A DNA stretch of 64,000 nt from Adiantum capillus-veneris. Its lineage: Eukaryota; Streptophyta; Polypodiopsida; Polypodiales; Pteridaceae. Under the pieces are notes generated by a model. It did no database searches and was not told where the DNA came from. It was given only the letters and a program-made list of their open reading frames with translations. This document shows positions 44,828 to 55,265 of this stretch, piece after piece. Position numbers and translations under genes: made by a program. The DNA lies in NCBI GenBank assembly GCA_014529385.2, contig CM043942.1, positions 54,808,647 to 54,872,646 on the forward strand, in the 5' to 3' direction. The number at the start of each line of letters is the position of its first letter. Positions within the stretch are counted from its first letter, which is position 1.

Positions 44828-45396
44828 TGTTTTAGGGCTTAACTACTCCCCTGTTCATACTCACAAGCACGACACAGACAACATACTTATCATCCGATGA
44901 CACGACTAACCCGTAGGTGCACGTAGGCAATCTCGTTAGCTTGTCAGGCTGAGACCAATCTACTCATACGCACTTTTATGATGCATCAATCACTAACCCT
45001 GGTAGAATGCAACCCACTCTATCCCTAACCGCTCACAACACCGTTTACACTTCCAATGAACTCGGAATCTCATCAAACCTTGTAGGCACCATCCTCTCAC
45101 TAGGATATACTTACCTATAAGTCTAATCTCACCAGATTTGAACCCTAGTTATCTCGAATACAGTCGCGATAGACTAACATGTCATAATCCAAAAGTGGGC
45201 AAAACTTAAGTTCATGAGTATCTATGTGTAGCTAATCTCTTTCTCATTACATAAAGCACTTGATTGTTGAAAACAGACATTGTTTGTGCTACTTACAAAC
45301 AAAACAAGCTCGAGGAAGGATCGATCACGAATAGCTCAAAAATGTGAATGCGTGGCATGGGCGCGTAGCTCTCGGAGAGACTACCACGATGGTGTA
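44828..45396 (-). repeat. Tat-like 5' LTR, U3 missing
   Basis: It matches 27092-27660 closely, then breaks off into chromovirus sequence. About 356 bases (U3 and the TATA hairpin) are missing, so this copy has no promoter of its own. Confidence 0.92.
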
Positions 45397-45720
45397 TATT
45401 CTTTCAAACACACATTGACTATTTAGGCCACATAGTCTCAGAAAAAGGAATATCTGTTGACCCTCAAAAGATTGACACTATTAAAACATGGCCTACCCCC
45501 AAATCCGTGCATGACATAAAATCCTTTTTAGGTTTAGCAGGCTTTTATCAAAAATTTGTCAAAAACTTCTCACACATTGCATCACCGATGACCACTTTAC
45601 TATCAAAAAGTACCATTCAATTGGGGTCCCACACAACAAAAATCATTTGACACTCTCAAATATCTCCTTACACATGCCCCCATCTTGCAGTTACCCGACT
45701 TCACACAACCCTTCTTTGTA
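45397..45720 (+). pseudogene. chromovirus RT end and partial RNase H
   Basis: After the Tat-like insertion the plus strand resumes with GHIVSEKGISVDPQKIDTIK, WPTPKSVHDIKSFLGLAGFY and ASPMTTLL (RT thumb and connection). A frame change and a scrap of RNase H follow (QKSFDTLKYLLTHAPILQLP). It jumps directly into integrase at FVVVGPLASSHND, so most of RNase H and the integrase zinc module are deleted. Confidence 0.8.
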
Positions 45721-46334
45721 GTTGTTGGCCCACTGGCATCCTCACACAATGATATGATATGGACCATAGTTGACCGTTTTAGCAAACAAGCATACTTTGT
45801 ACCCTGCAAAAAGACATTGTCTGCACCACAGGCTGCAAATCTTTTTCTCAAAACCATCTTTCCATACCATGGCTTCCCCAAGGTCATTCTCTCCGACCGT
45901 GATGGACGCTTTTGCAATCATTTTTGGGTCGCCCTAGCCAGAAACTTAGGCTCTAAAATGGATTCACATCTGCATTTCACCCTGAAAGTAATGGTCAAAC
46001 AGAAGCCACAAACAGTACTATTATGGATCTTCTTCGATCTTATACCACTGAAAATACTGCAAACTGGGACCAACACCTCCCTATGCTTCAATTTGCTTAC
46101 AATAACACACCCCACTCATCCACAAACCGTGCACCTTTTGAAATTGTCTATGGGCAAAAACTCCCTGTCCCTGTCTCCACTATTAGTCTGATGTCCCTGG
46201 GGGCTGACGCTTTAGCAAGAGATCACACACACATTTTACAAGAAGCCACAACTTGCATTAAACGAGCACAAGAACGATAAATTGCACAAGCCAATAAGAA
46301 ACGAAGACCTGCACCTTTTAAAGAAAACGACCTC
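45685..46334 (+). pseudogene. chromovirus integrase core
   Basis: DMIWTIVDRFSKQAYFVPCK and HGFPKVILSDRDGRFCNHFW carry the first and second catalytic Asp. In a new frame (46023-46280) follow LQFAYNNTPHSSTNRAPFEI and YGQKLPVPVSTISL. The frameshift near 45990 splits the block that carries the catalytic Glu. A stop near 46279 precedes the C-terminal region. Confidence 0.82.
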
Positions 46335-46336
46335 GT

Positions 46337-46777
46337 TTGGCTTGTAAAAAACGACGCTTAAAAAGTGTAGAAAAACATCCTAAAGTGAAATTGGCCCCTA
46401 GATTTTATGGCCCATTCAAAATTCTTCATGAAATAAATGACAATGCGTTTCCCTGGGCATTCCCTCACATTGGAAAATACACAACTCCTTCCATGTTAGT
46501 TGTTGAGACCACACAAGGGACCTATTCCCGACACCCCTACCACTCAACTGACCCCCCCTTCATTGAGGACGATGAAGAAATTCTGACTCCCGACATAATT
46601 TTAGATCATGACATGACCACTACCCGCAGAGGAAACCAGTACAGAAGATATTTGGTAAAATACAAAAACCATTCCTTGGAAGAGTGTCAATGGATCTCTG
46701 AGCAATCTCTAAGTCCACACTACCATCACTTGATACTTGCATACCACACACCTAGAGACACAGATTCGCCGATTTAG
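46337..46777 (+). pseudogene. chromovirus integrase C-terminus with chromodomain
   Basis: 146 codons start at a TTG inside a longer frame. VKLAPRFYGPFKILHEINDN is the GPY/F part of integrase, and residues about 83-128 form a chromodomain (TPDIILDHDMTTTRRGNQYR, RYLVKYKNHSLEECQWISEQ). The aromatic residues of the methyl-lysine cage and the Trp of the ECQW block are present. In chromoviruses this domain steers insertion to heterochromatin. This is the evidence for the chromovirus assignment. Confidence 0.85.
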
Positions 46778-46955
46778 GCAGTGCTTTTCTTCTAGTGTAG
46801 ATTCGCCGATTTAGGCAACACGAATTTTAAAAGTGCAGATCCGCCGATTTAGGCAGCACTAGTGTAGATTCGCCGATCTAGGCAACACGAAATCAAAATG
46901 CAGATCCGCCGATTTAGGCAGCACGACCATTGGTGTAGATTCGCCGATCTAGGTA
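46763..46955. repeat. six-copy tandem repeat GATTCGCCGATTTAGGCA
   Basis: Copies begin at 46763, 46800, 46838, 46867, 46903 and 46938, spaced 29-38 bases. Two types alternate: A (CAGATCCGCCGATTTAGGCAG) and B (GTGTAGATTCGCCGATCTAGG), so the real unit is an A-B pair of about 70 bases repeated three times. It lies right after the chromodomain stop and before the 3' LTR. Confidence 0.9.
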
Positions 46956-47054
46956 ACACCAAATTACTAGACCACTCTACCAGTGGCTGGCCACCACTGT
47001 CGCTAGTTTGGTTTCGATAACAATTGAGGACAATTGTCTTTCAACCCCGGGGTA

Positions 47055-47360
47055 TGTAATGGAATTGATATTTTGATGATATATTTGTGAAATATTTGAT
47101 ATTCTGATGAAGCATTGCAATGTTGATTTGAATTGTGGAATATGATCACTTGTTGGGTGTTGTGTGAGCAGATCAGTGATTGGCACGTGCTGGAAATAAG
47201 CGGATTGCAGAAAGCATTCGGATTAAAACTGTGAGAGCCACCATTGATTTTCTGTGGAACTCAACTTAGTATTTAAGGAGTTAAAATAGATGATGAAGAC
47301 TAGGTTTAAGAAGTTACATTGAGACTCACTTTTAGCTCATGCATTTTATGCCCAAAGGAA
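47055..47360 (+). repeat. chromovirus 3' LTR, first part
   Basis: The first 139 bases match 24466-24604 almost exactly. The next 170 follow the LTR but are strongly diverged. The purine block CCCCGGGGTA precedes it at the place of a polypurine tract. Confidence 0.85.
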
Positions 47361-49110
47361 AGAACGCAAAAGAGAATGTCAAAAACAATACGAAGATGAA
47401 ACATCAAGGCTATGGTCATAGCGTATCATGGGTAATATAAAAGGGTAATGGATGAGTTAATGGCATTCAATCTTGGTTGACCAAATAGGCTTCGAATTGG
47501 CTTTGGAATTGTAGTTTTGTGCTCCTATTATATATATTTTGTCTAGTGATTGGATTAATTGTGTGTACAAATCCTCTTGGTTCATAGCAAGATATCTACG
47601 CTTACTCTAAAAGAAAAGTTATTAGTCTATGAGAGGTAGTATGATGGAGATCCGGTGATAGAAGTATTTCATGAGCCTTTCTGGGCAAAGAGAAACACTT
47701 TGTTGTTTTGAAAGTGTATTTTACGGCTAATCCATACGTTAATTCTAATAGATCAGTACAAGTGAAAGCGATAGAAATTATCATCATTGGGTTATTCATC
47801 TAGGATAGTATGTGAGAATGTAGATATGAGAGAAGTGAGAGAACACAGTTTCTCTCCAACCCTATTCTTGCCCAACATTAAGGATATGGGGAGAGATGTA
47901 CTGTAGCAAAGAGAACCTAGATAGGATGAATTACTAAGAATGAGAGAGATAGGTTTGGTTAAGCAGTGAGATTAGATACATATATATATGTTGGATTAGA
48001 GATGAAAATGGAAACACAAGAAATCAAGAAAACATCAATGTAGAACACATCTTTTTGAACCCTTTCGGCACATTATTGATGGGAGAGAGAGAAGAATGGT
48101 TAATTCCACTTTGTTTGATACGCAAGTACAACACTTCTTTGATTAGAGTTGATCCTCCAAGGATGGCGTACAAGAATGGCTAGTTTTCCTCTGGAGAAAG
48201 TTAGGCTTGGGCTTATGTTAATGGCTAGTACAATAGGCATTACTACTCACTCCTCAAGAATTCCTCTCATCAATGGCTTGAATGCTTGAGTTCCTTCCAA
48301 GAAGAAGAGGTCCCTTTTATAGGTGAGGGAACCCACAAGGGTTTACACAGAGAGAGGAGCCAGTGTGAACAGGGATTGAAAAGTTGGAAATGAGCTGTCC
48401 CTGCTGATGTGGGCAGATGGGGTCCAGTTTTTGATCATCATCTCCTCAACCGTAGCCAAATAAAAAGTAAAAATATGGGCAGAAACTTGCTCATTAGCTA
48501 GGATTTTCAAATTCACAACCCCAATCCCCCAACCTCATTTGTATCAAAATTCATCAAAATAGGGTCCATTTTTGGCAGCAAAAGTCTTCATGTGGTCTCC
48601 TTAGCTTTGACTTTCAATTAATTCCCAAGGAACCTCATCCATATGAAAGATGAATTTCTCTTGACAAAGTTTGTAACCATGCTTGCAATAGATTAAATAA
48701 TGTATCTTTTAAATCATGCACTAGTGTCCACTAGGATTTGATTCTCTCCTAGTAGCTATTTAAAAAGAAATATAAGAAAGTATAAAAAATACATAGAATA
48801 TATATATATTGGAGTTTACCTAGATATGGATCTAGCTTAGGGTGTGAGATGATAATGAAATTGTAGAAATAAAGAGTCAATGCTTTTTGCCCCAAGTTAA
48901 AGGGGCGGAGCTATTGACACCTTTTCCATAGTATTTTTTTGATGGTAAAGTAAGAAACATTACCTTGAGATAAATAATAAGATGAGATAGAAAGCTCTAT
49001 TTTTTATACTTACATATGCATATGTACATTATGAGAATATAATTATTATCTAAAAGTTACAAGATAACTCTTGTAGCTTGTGTTCCCCTAGTACATGTCA
49101 CAGCACGACA
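47361..49110. other. 1.75-kb AT-rich insert within the 3' LTR, no gene seen
   Basis: No ORF with recognisable content. Part of it (48130-48480) looks like LTR sequence on the minus strand (CCTTTTATAGG as a TATA-like box), and TA runs occur at 47980 and 48795. It could hold a solo LTR of an element not otherwise present here. Confidence 0.4.
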
Positions 49111-49579
49111 ACGTGCTGGACAATAAAGCGATAGAGTTATTGGAATAAAATGCAAGTGGATTTTCTGTGGCAGCTTAGTATTTATGGTTAGTTATAAGTT
49201 GAGATGTAGACCAGCTATTAATTGTTACATTGGAGCTCTTTATGAGCATGACTATTTTACCCAAGTGTGAATTGGATGTAATCAATTTTGAGCATGGACT
49301 TCTCTAAATTAAATACGTGCAGAGGGACATGGTCACTCTTGCACGGGGGGAGATTGTACGAGATTATATTTCATAAACTCTCTGCCGTGCCGGCGTAGAC
49401 TGTGCTTAGGTGGTGCGCCTGCACGTGCTCTTCGTTCTATCACGCTCTCTTTCTGTCTCTGCTCGTGTACAACTTGGATTCTGCGTTGTGTGATTCGAGT
49501 ATGCGATTTGTGCTTTTTCATGGATTGCATCGTGTTCTTTTGAGTATTTTGCAGAGGCAGCCACGCCCCGTCTGTAGCA
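49111..49579 (+). repeat. chromovirus 3' LTR, second part
   Basis: It matches 24596-25090 with small gaps and ends TCTGTAGCA, followed by the target duplicate AAGAA. It overlaps in LTR content with the diverged stretch 47185-47355, so that LTR interval is present twice. Confidence 0.9.
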
Positions 49580-49584
49580 AAGAA

Positions 49585-50823
49585 TCCCCATTGTGTTTGT
49601 GGACACATAACGTTGAACAGACAATAAACTTTGAAACAGCTGTCTATATTCTGCCAACATAATGATTGTGCACTTATCCATAGTGTTTTTAGATACATTG
49701 ATTGTTCTTGCGAGATGCATGTGCATTGAACTCGACCCAATATCAAACAGCGATAACTTGGACTCCAACCATGGGTCCAAATCATTTGTAGGGAGCTCCT
49801 TTTTATCCCTCTTTGTTGCTCAAATGCCTTCTCCGGTTGATGCATGTTGCGGAAACCACCATTTGACTAGAAATCTGCATTGTGGCCACCACTATGCATG
49901 CCATGCTGATATCCTTTCAAATCTTAATCATCGTTATCTGTATATGCAACTGCCTTGACTTGTCCTTTTGTGAGTCCCTGCTTTTGCCTTTGCACTTTGC
50001 ATTCCTGAGCCAAACAATGCGTCTTCTCGCATTTAATAACAATGGGTATCAGACCTTATGTGCATCGAGGCAGCTAACTGAGCACTGATTTGTCAATTTG
50101 CCTTTGCCTCTGTCTTATGGCGAACCATGCATTTGCTTTTGGCTTCACAATCCCGAGCAAACAATTCGACAATTTCCTTGAGAATTTTACCATTCATAGC
50201 TACTAATTGGGTACTGGTCGATCCATTTCCATAGCGGATAGTTTGGTTGGTCCGAGTGGAAGCTTTGCACAAACTTATTATCTTTGCCTTTTCATTTCTC
50301 TCACTGTATTTGTTGGGAAGCCGAGACATGAAGGTACACATGTTTGGACAAGTTTGACTCTTGCAAACTATCCCCAAGCCCACAAATGTCTAAATCAAAG
50401 ATGGGGGAGGGAAATCTCACAAAAATTGGACGTAGTGCCATTGTCGTAGCCCTAAGATGATTTTGCAGGAACCAGAGTGGATGTAGCCTGGAGCCTCTTA
50501 GAGGCTTCCGTTTTAGAATGCTGCTCAACAAGCCTTCCTCCTCTTTGAGTGTTATGAAACGCTTTGTCAAATCAAATCCCTCTCATTATGGCATTCAGGA
50601 ATGCTCGTCAGGCGTTGCGGTGACCACTGCCGTTGTCAAGCCGCTATCGATTGCCGCATCAAAACGCAACACCGGGGGGGGGGGGGGTGTTGTCTTTCAC
50701 ATCACATCAAAGTCCTCGAAAACTGCTAGGGTTTCAGATGCTACCGTCTACACCCACAACACCACGAGCTCAAAGCTCTTCTCTTCAACATGCTAGTCCT
50801 CTCCACGATCAAACGACCATGAA
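49585..50823 (-). pseudogene. copia-4 internal remnant
   Basis: Minus-strand frames are open in pieces (for example 50093-50383, 49406-49780) but show no firm motif. LSLFDIGSSSMHMHLART could be a decayed copia protease start (D-S-G-A-S), which is weak. A run of 14 G lies at 50674-50687. I infer the identity from the flanking LTR and primer site, not from the protein. Confidence 0.35.
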
Positions 50824-50835
50824 GCTCTGATACCA
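50824..50835 (-). promoter_or_regulatory. copia-4 primer binding site
   Basis: The minus strand reads an exact TGGTATCAGAGC, directly adjacent to TG of the LTR at 50836. Confidence 0.85.
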
Positions 50836-51081
50836 TGTCAAAGTCGACGATGAAGAAGCGTGAGCCAACAGGGAGAATACACAAGAGAGAGAAAGAGAGA
50901 GAGATATTTCTGAACCAACCAACCTTGTGATGAGGGACAATGGGGGTAAGATGGTGCTGATATACTCCATTTAGCAATTTGCCCTACCAAGATGTGGACA
51001 AGAGTAAAATAAATACAGTAAAGCCAAAACCAAAAATTGGGCTCATATTGGGCTATTCACTTGAGATGCTATAAATTTAAT
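50836..51081 (-). repeat. copia-4 right (5') LTR
   Basis: It starts TGTCAAAGTCGACGATG and is a diverged partner of 24026-24280. Its right boundary with the LINE is set only by where LINE coding begins, so it is approximate. Confidence 0.65.
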
Positions 51082-51087
51082 CGCCAC

Positions 51088-51789
51088 TCAACCCCCCAGA
51101 ACAAAGAAAGAGCGGCACACTTTTGCAACATTGATGCAGCGAAGCATCGATCTCTCCTCCTGCCAATGACGTGCTGCAGCGGGGCGGGCCTCTCTCTGTG
51201 CTGCACGTATATGACGTCCAAGCCGAACATTGTACTGAAAGAAGGGGACTCCTGGGCGGTCTGCACAAGAGAAGGGGTCCCTCCATAGCCACTCACCAAG
51301 ATCCCACTGTACTCGTGCCAGTGGATAGCACTCCCAAGCCCATAGCCTCCAGTGTCCTATCTCAAGAGCTGCTGGGTAAGGGTCTAAGACGCAAGTCCTC
51401 CCACATATGCCCACAACTCGGATCCTCTGGAAACAACACTCTGCTACTTGCGGGGCCTCTACTGCAACTCGCTGTAAGCGTCCCCCACCCTGAAGCTCGA
51501 AGAACAGGGCTGGGACAGTCTCTGAGCAAGCCCTGACTGAAATGAGAACCTCTTGTCGTGTGAAGGCTCCCATCCACCGGGGTGCTACTGGCTCGAGAGG
51601 AGTGAGCCACTCAGCTGGAACTGACTCTAAGATGTCCTGATGCACACTGCTCTGCACCCCTCTCATGCCCTGTAGCTGGACAGCCTGCACCTCCTCCGAC
51701 AAACCTGTGAACTCTATCCAGTCACCTAGAGAGCGCGCTGGACCAGCTGCCATGGGACCCCAAGAAACATGAGGCCGACTCCCAACCAA
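51088..51789 (-). pseudogene. LINE ORF2 C-terminal region
   Basis: 233 codons are in the same frame as 51799-52881, separated by one stop at 51799-51801. Sequence such as WLWRDPFSCADRPGVPFFQY and NVRLGRHIRAAQREARPAAA corresponds to the region after RT in plant L1 elements. The zinc-binding tail (Cys-X2-Cys ... His ... Cys) is not found before the end at 51088. Function of this region is poorly defined in the family. Confidence 0.6.
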
Positions 51790-51798
51790 GTGGCCTCT

Positions 51799-52881
51799 CT
51801 AAGTGCTAACCATGGGGTTCCAGACGAGGGGCTGCCGTAGGCGCTCCTCCGTGCACGTCGGCTGTCTCTGCTCTAGGCAACGCCGTAAGAGCTCCCAAGA
51901 TCGAAGCAAACTCACAGCAAATCTGTCCTCCAGTCTCCACCTCAAACCAACTCGGCGCAGCTGTGTAAAGATCCATCTGGTCGAAGGTTGCCAAGGGCCT
52001 CCTGACTGAGGCACCCAGGCACAAAGCCTCTGCATCAAGAACTCCTTCCAGGGCTCCTCGCCTGGAAGAAGTCCTCTGACGACGAACTTCCCAAGAAGGG
52101 CTCTGCTCTGCTGTGCTGGATCAATGATCCCAAGCCCTCCCTGAGAACAAGGAAGTGTGATGACCGACCAAGCAACCTTGGCTCGGGCAATCTGAGTGTC
52201 GCGACCTGACCAAAGGAAGTTCCTGATCAGCCTCTCTACCTGGCTGATACAAGAACTCGAGAAGATCCAACAAGAAGTGATGTACCACATAGTCGCCAAC
52301 AACACCTGGTTGGCAACTACTACTCTACCAGCCAGCGAAAGTCGTGCTGAGCTCCAATGTAACAGCTTTCTCCTGATGGACAGGAGAAGAGGAGCAATCT
52401 GCTGCTCGGGGGACAAGTCCAAACCAACCTGACAACCCAAGTACCGAACTGCAGTCCTTGGAGGAATCCACCTGAAACCCTCTCCTCGAATCCAATCTGG
52501 AACAGGAGCACTGCCAACTGAGAAAGCCACTGTCTTTCTCCAGTTGATCAGTGCGCCCGATGCACAGCAGAAGGTCTCCAAAGCCTGCTCACATCTGTGT
52601 AAATTGCCCTCCTGGCCCTCTAAGTACAAGGCCGAGTCGTCGGAAAACTCAGCGTCCAGAAGCTCATCTCTCCGTATAGGGAGTGCTAAGCCCCTCAGAC
52701 CAACCTGCTGTGACACCAAAAATCTGCTCATCGCCTCCGCATAAAACAGAAAGAGAAAGGGGGCAAGAGGACAACCCTGTATGACTGATCGTGTGAGCAT
52801 GAAGCGCTCACCTCTACCGCCTGCCAAAAGCACCTGACTGTGAGCTGTTTGTGCAGAGCTGACACCCTCTGATCCAAGCAT
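51799..52881 (-). pseudogene. LINE reverse transcriptase, second part
   Basis: 360 codons. RT motifs: QGCPLAPFLFLFYAEAMSRF, then the catalytic FSDD (52636-52647) in AEFSDDSALYLEGQEG; the common form is FADD. GALINWRKTVAFSVGS and RYLGCQVGLDLSPEQQIAPL follow, then the L1-type WSVITLPCSQGGLGIIDPAQ. RT would prime from nicked chromosomal DNA. The Asp pair is intact; the Ala-to-Ser change is conservative. Its N-terminal part is in another frame. Confidence 0.85.
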
Positions 52882-53008
52882 CGGAGAAGCCCATCCTGCG
52901 AAGCGTGCCCTCTAGAAAGTCCCAGTCAACTCTGTCGTATGCATTCTCAAAATCGAGAAGAAGAATCACAAGGTCCTCCCCACGGAGTCGTGCCAGGGCA
53001 GAAGCCTC

Positions 53009-53812
53009 CTAGAAGGTGAAGATGTTGTCAAGGATACTGTGTTCCTTGACAAAACCTGTATGAGTCCCATGTATAAGGCTCTCCAAAAGTGGCTGAATCC
53101 TCAAACTTAGAGCCTTGGCAAGAATTTTGTAGGCCGAGTTTAGGATGGTGATGGGGCGCCACTGTCGAATCTCATCCAAGGAGCCACCCTCCTTTGGAAT
53201 GAGGTAAATCAGGCCCTCACTCATGCTATCCGGCATCACTCCTGTGAGCAGAATGTACTGAAAGGCACTACACAGATCTGGGCCAAGCAGGTCCCAGTAC
53301 TCCAAGAAGAAACTGGGAGTCAGCCCATCCTCACCTGGACAGCTCCCACGAGCGAGGGCCCTAAGAGCCGTGTGCAGATCCTCAAGCTGAAGAGGTATCT
53401 CTAGCCTCTGGTGCATCTCCTCAGTCACAAGACAAGGCATCTGTGCCCAAACCTGCTCCCTGCATGCATCCTGTCTCTCTGGCTGGGCTCGACCGACAGT
53501 AACTCACGGTTAAAGTCAGTAGCAACTGCACGCATATCCTCAGGCTCACAAACAACTGACCCATCTGGTCTCCTCAACTGATTGACCTTGGCATGCGAGT
53601 GCCGAGGTCCCACTGTCTCAAAAAAAGCACCTGTCACTCTGTCACCCACCTGAGTCCACTAAGATGCCTGTCGGTGAAAGGCAAACTCAAGGCGCCTCTC
53701 CTCTGTGCAAGCAAGCTCCTGTCGAGCCTGCTGTAACTGCTCCTCCAACCATGGACTCTCTGGATGCTGCTCCTGCATCCTCTGTAGTGAAGCAATGCCT
53801 CGTCTGAGACGC
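53009..53812 (-). pseudogene. LINE RT N-terminal region
   Basis: Frames 53634-53812, 53425-53649 and 53009-53440 follow each other with shifts. Motifs: WLEEQLQQARQELACTEERR (endonuclease-RT linker), VTGAFFETVGPRHSHAKVNQ, and the RT entry GSCPGEDGLTPSFFLEYWDL, EGLIYLIPKEGG, QWRPITILNSAYKILAKALS and GTHTGFVKEHSILDNIFTF. A TAG at 53009 ends the frame just before the first catalytic Asp block. The upstream edge is the gypsy insertion site. Confidence 0.82.
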
Positions 53813-54114
53813 TGTTAACCCTCACGGCTCACGGACACCCCATCACCTACGACGGACGTGTATTATGTATTTGGTAGAGTCAGGTACCGGGCTTGTCGGA
53901 CCAATAGGAAAAGGGTAAGAGTGATCGCCGATGAGAGGCGCACTCTAACTGAGACATTCAAGGGATTAGTTGGCTAAGCATGGGCGCCCAAGTGTGAATG
54001 GGGTGAGCTCATATAAAAGCCAACTAAACCTAATTTTTACTCATTCTCTCATTTGTGCAATAGAAGAGTGCTCTTGCTCCATCTCCATCTCCATCTTCTT
54101 CTTCTTCACCTCCT

Positions 54115-54152
<38 letters not shown>

Positions 54153-54402
54153 GAGTGTGTGTGTGCGATCGAGCATTACGAAGGCACGACGGCGGCGAAG
54201 CGGTTGAGCGCGGCACGACTGCAGCTTCTTCTTCATCGCGGCAAGGAATCCACCACGAAGGCGAGCGTAGAGCGGTGAGTGACACACCCTTTGCTCTCTT
54301 GAGCTTGCTAGTTTAGGCTTGTTGTGTGCTTGGAGCCATTTGTGGCTCGCACACGGTGTATTGGCAAGTCCCTTGCTTTGACAGTGCGGCAAGGAGCGCA
54401 AA
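53813..54402 (+). repeat. gag-protease gypsy 5' LTR
   Basis: 590 bp starting TGTTAACCCTCACGGC. Contains GT/GA microsatellite at 54117-54150. Its last bases read GCGCAAA where the 3' LTR has GCGCACA, a single change. Confidence 0.93.
54012..54019 (+). promoter_or_regulatory. TATA box, 5' LTR
   Basis: TATAAAAG after GAGCTCA in U3, with the same sequence at 62262-62269 in the 3' LTR. It is oriented toward gag. Confidence 0.65.
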
Positions 54403-54406
54403 TTTT

Positions 54407-54424
54407 TGGCGCCGTTGCCGGGGA
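54407..54424 (+). promoter_or_regulatory. gag-protease gypsy primer binding site
   Basis: TGGCGCCGTTGCCGGGGA four bases inside the 5' LTR, the Tat/Athila-type site. The following leader to 55265 has no ORF; it holds a 55-base direct repeat around TTTCTGGTTTGCACTGCACA and five GCCCAR hexamers near 54860-54885. Confidence 0.9.
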
Positions 54425-55265
54425 AATGCCCTACACTAAGCTCGGTTAGCACTTTACGCTTTCTTGTGGTGCAATTTCTATCATAGGAAAGGCAGGGAAT
54501 GAGTGTGTCTAGTTGTGTGGAGATTTCTGTTTTCTGCGTTTTTTGCGTTTTCTGGTTTGCACTGCACAATTAGCATTTCTTGTGTTTTTGCATTTTCTGC
54601 ATTTTCTGGTTTGCACTGCACAGTTCTGTCAAGTTTCAATTGCTGCATTTTCTGTGTTTTTGTTTGTGCACAGTTAGACGCACAGTTAGTTAATTAAGCA
54701 GGCAGTAATTAGGTGAGATAGAAAGCAGGTAGGCGAGGTCAACGCGCACCAAAACGCGTACAAAAAAATAAAAAACGTTTTGAAAATAAAAAACGTGAGT
54801 TTTAAAACGGACGGGTTGGTTTGTATAAAAGATAGATCGGGATCGGGATCATTTGCCCAAGCCCAAGCCCAGGCCCAGGCCTCAGTCCTCAGTCTTATGA
54901 TATATACTAGACTCACTCTTATATATATACCCTAATCCCTCAAGAGGGAATGAGAGCATGTGGGACAAGTCCTCCACTCTCCTCCCTTCTCTTCCCACTT
55001 GCACCCTTAGACTTGCTATTTGGAGCCTAGTTCCCCAGCTAGGAAAAGACTCTTTCGGGCTTTTCTGGAGCAAAATAGAACCAAACGGTGGGCTGTAAAG
55101 CACAGCGCGTCCCTCCTAGCGATACGCTCGTTTCGAGCTATCACACGGCCCATTCCACGACACGCTCTAAAAAATCTAGCAAAAAAACAAACAAAAAAAC
55201 ACGCAAAAAACTAGTCACAAGGCCTCCTAGAGCAGCTTTTTGACACCTTAGGGTATCAAAAGCAC

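Larger units (their letters stand above)
27092..45396 (-). mobile_element. Tat-like giant Ty3/gypsy element with extra ORFs and palindromes
   Basis: 18.3 kb, minus strand. LTRs share 569 bases (27092-27660 and 44828-45396), beginning TGTTTTAGGGCTTAAC. The left LTR continues to 28016 (925 bp), while the right, 5' LTR lacks the last 356 bases (U3), and a few host bases are also lost. Order: primer site, leader with palindromes, gag, two zinc knuckles, RT, RNase H, integrase with two HHCC modules, a retropepsin-like domain, a long non-coding stretch with palindromes, a 261-aa ORF, a 585-aa coiled-coil ORF, polypurine tract, 3' LTR. Primer type and size suggest the Tat/Athila/Ogre group; exact lineage unproven. 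Confidence 0.9.
24466..49579 (+). mobile_element. chromovirus (Ty3/gypsy with chromodomain), split by the Tat-like element
   Basis: The 5' LTR (24466-25090) begins TGTAATGGAATTGAT and ends TCTGTAGCA. The 3' LTR begins at 47055 and finishes at 49579 with the same ends. The exact duplication AAGAA flanks it at 24461-24465 and 49580-49584. Order on the plus strand: primer site, shortened gag, protease, RT, [Tat-like insertion], partial RNase H, integrase, chromodomain, tandem repeats, LTR. Gag and the RNase H/integrase join carry deletions, so it is defective. Confidence 0.93.
24026..51081 (-). mobile_element. copia-4: old copia-like element split by the chromovirus nest
   Basis: Its two LTRs are 26 kb apart because a chromovirus is inserted. 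Without that insertion, only about 185 bases of 3' internal sequence (24281-24465) and 1.25 kb of 5' internal sequence (49585-50823) remain. Most of pol is therefore missing, by deletion or because the element was always short. No target duplication is recognisable. This is the outermost layer of the 24-51 kb nest. Confidence 0.55.

Noticed and set aside
46763-46955. CRISPR-like array
   Set aside because: Repeats are imperfect, spacers are short and related to one another, and the context is a plant retrotransposon.
47361-49110. Host gene between LTR parts
   Set aside because: No ORF above about 65 codons and no exon-like pattern; AT-rich with LTR-like pieces.
51171-52744. Plus-strand ORFs over the LINE
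   Set aside because: They oppose a clear RT frame with catalytic FSDD on the minus strand.
53970-54278. Plus-strand ORF in the 5' LTR (repeated at 62303-62524)
   Set aside because: It is present in both LTRs and consists largely of microsatellite translation; an LTR shadow frame.
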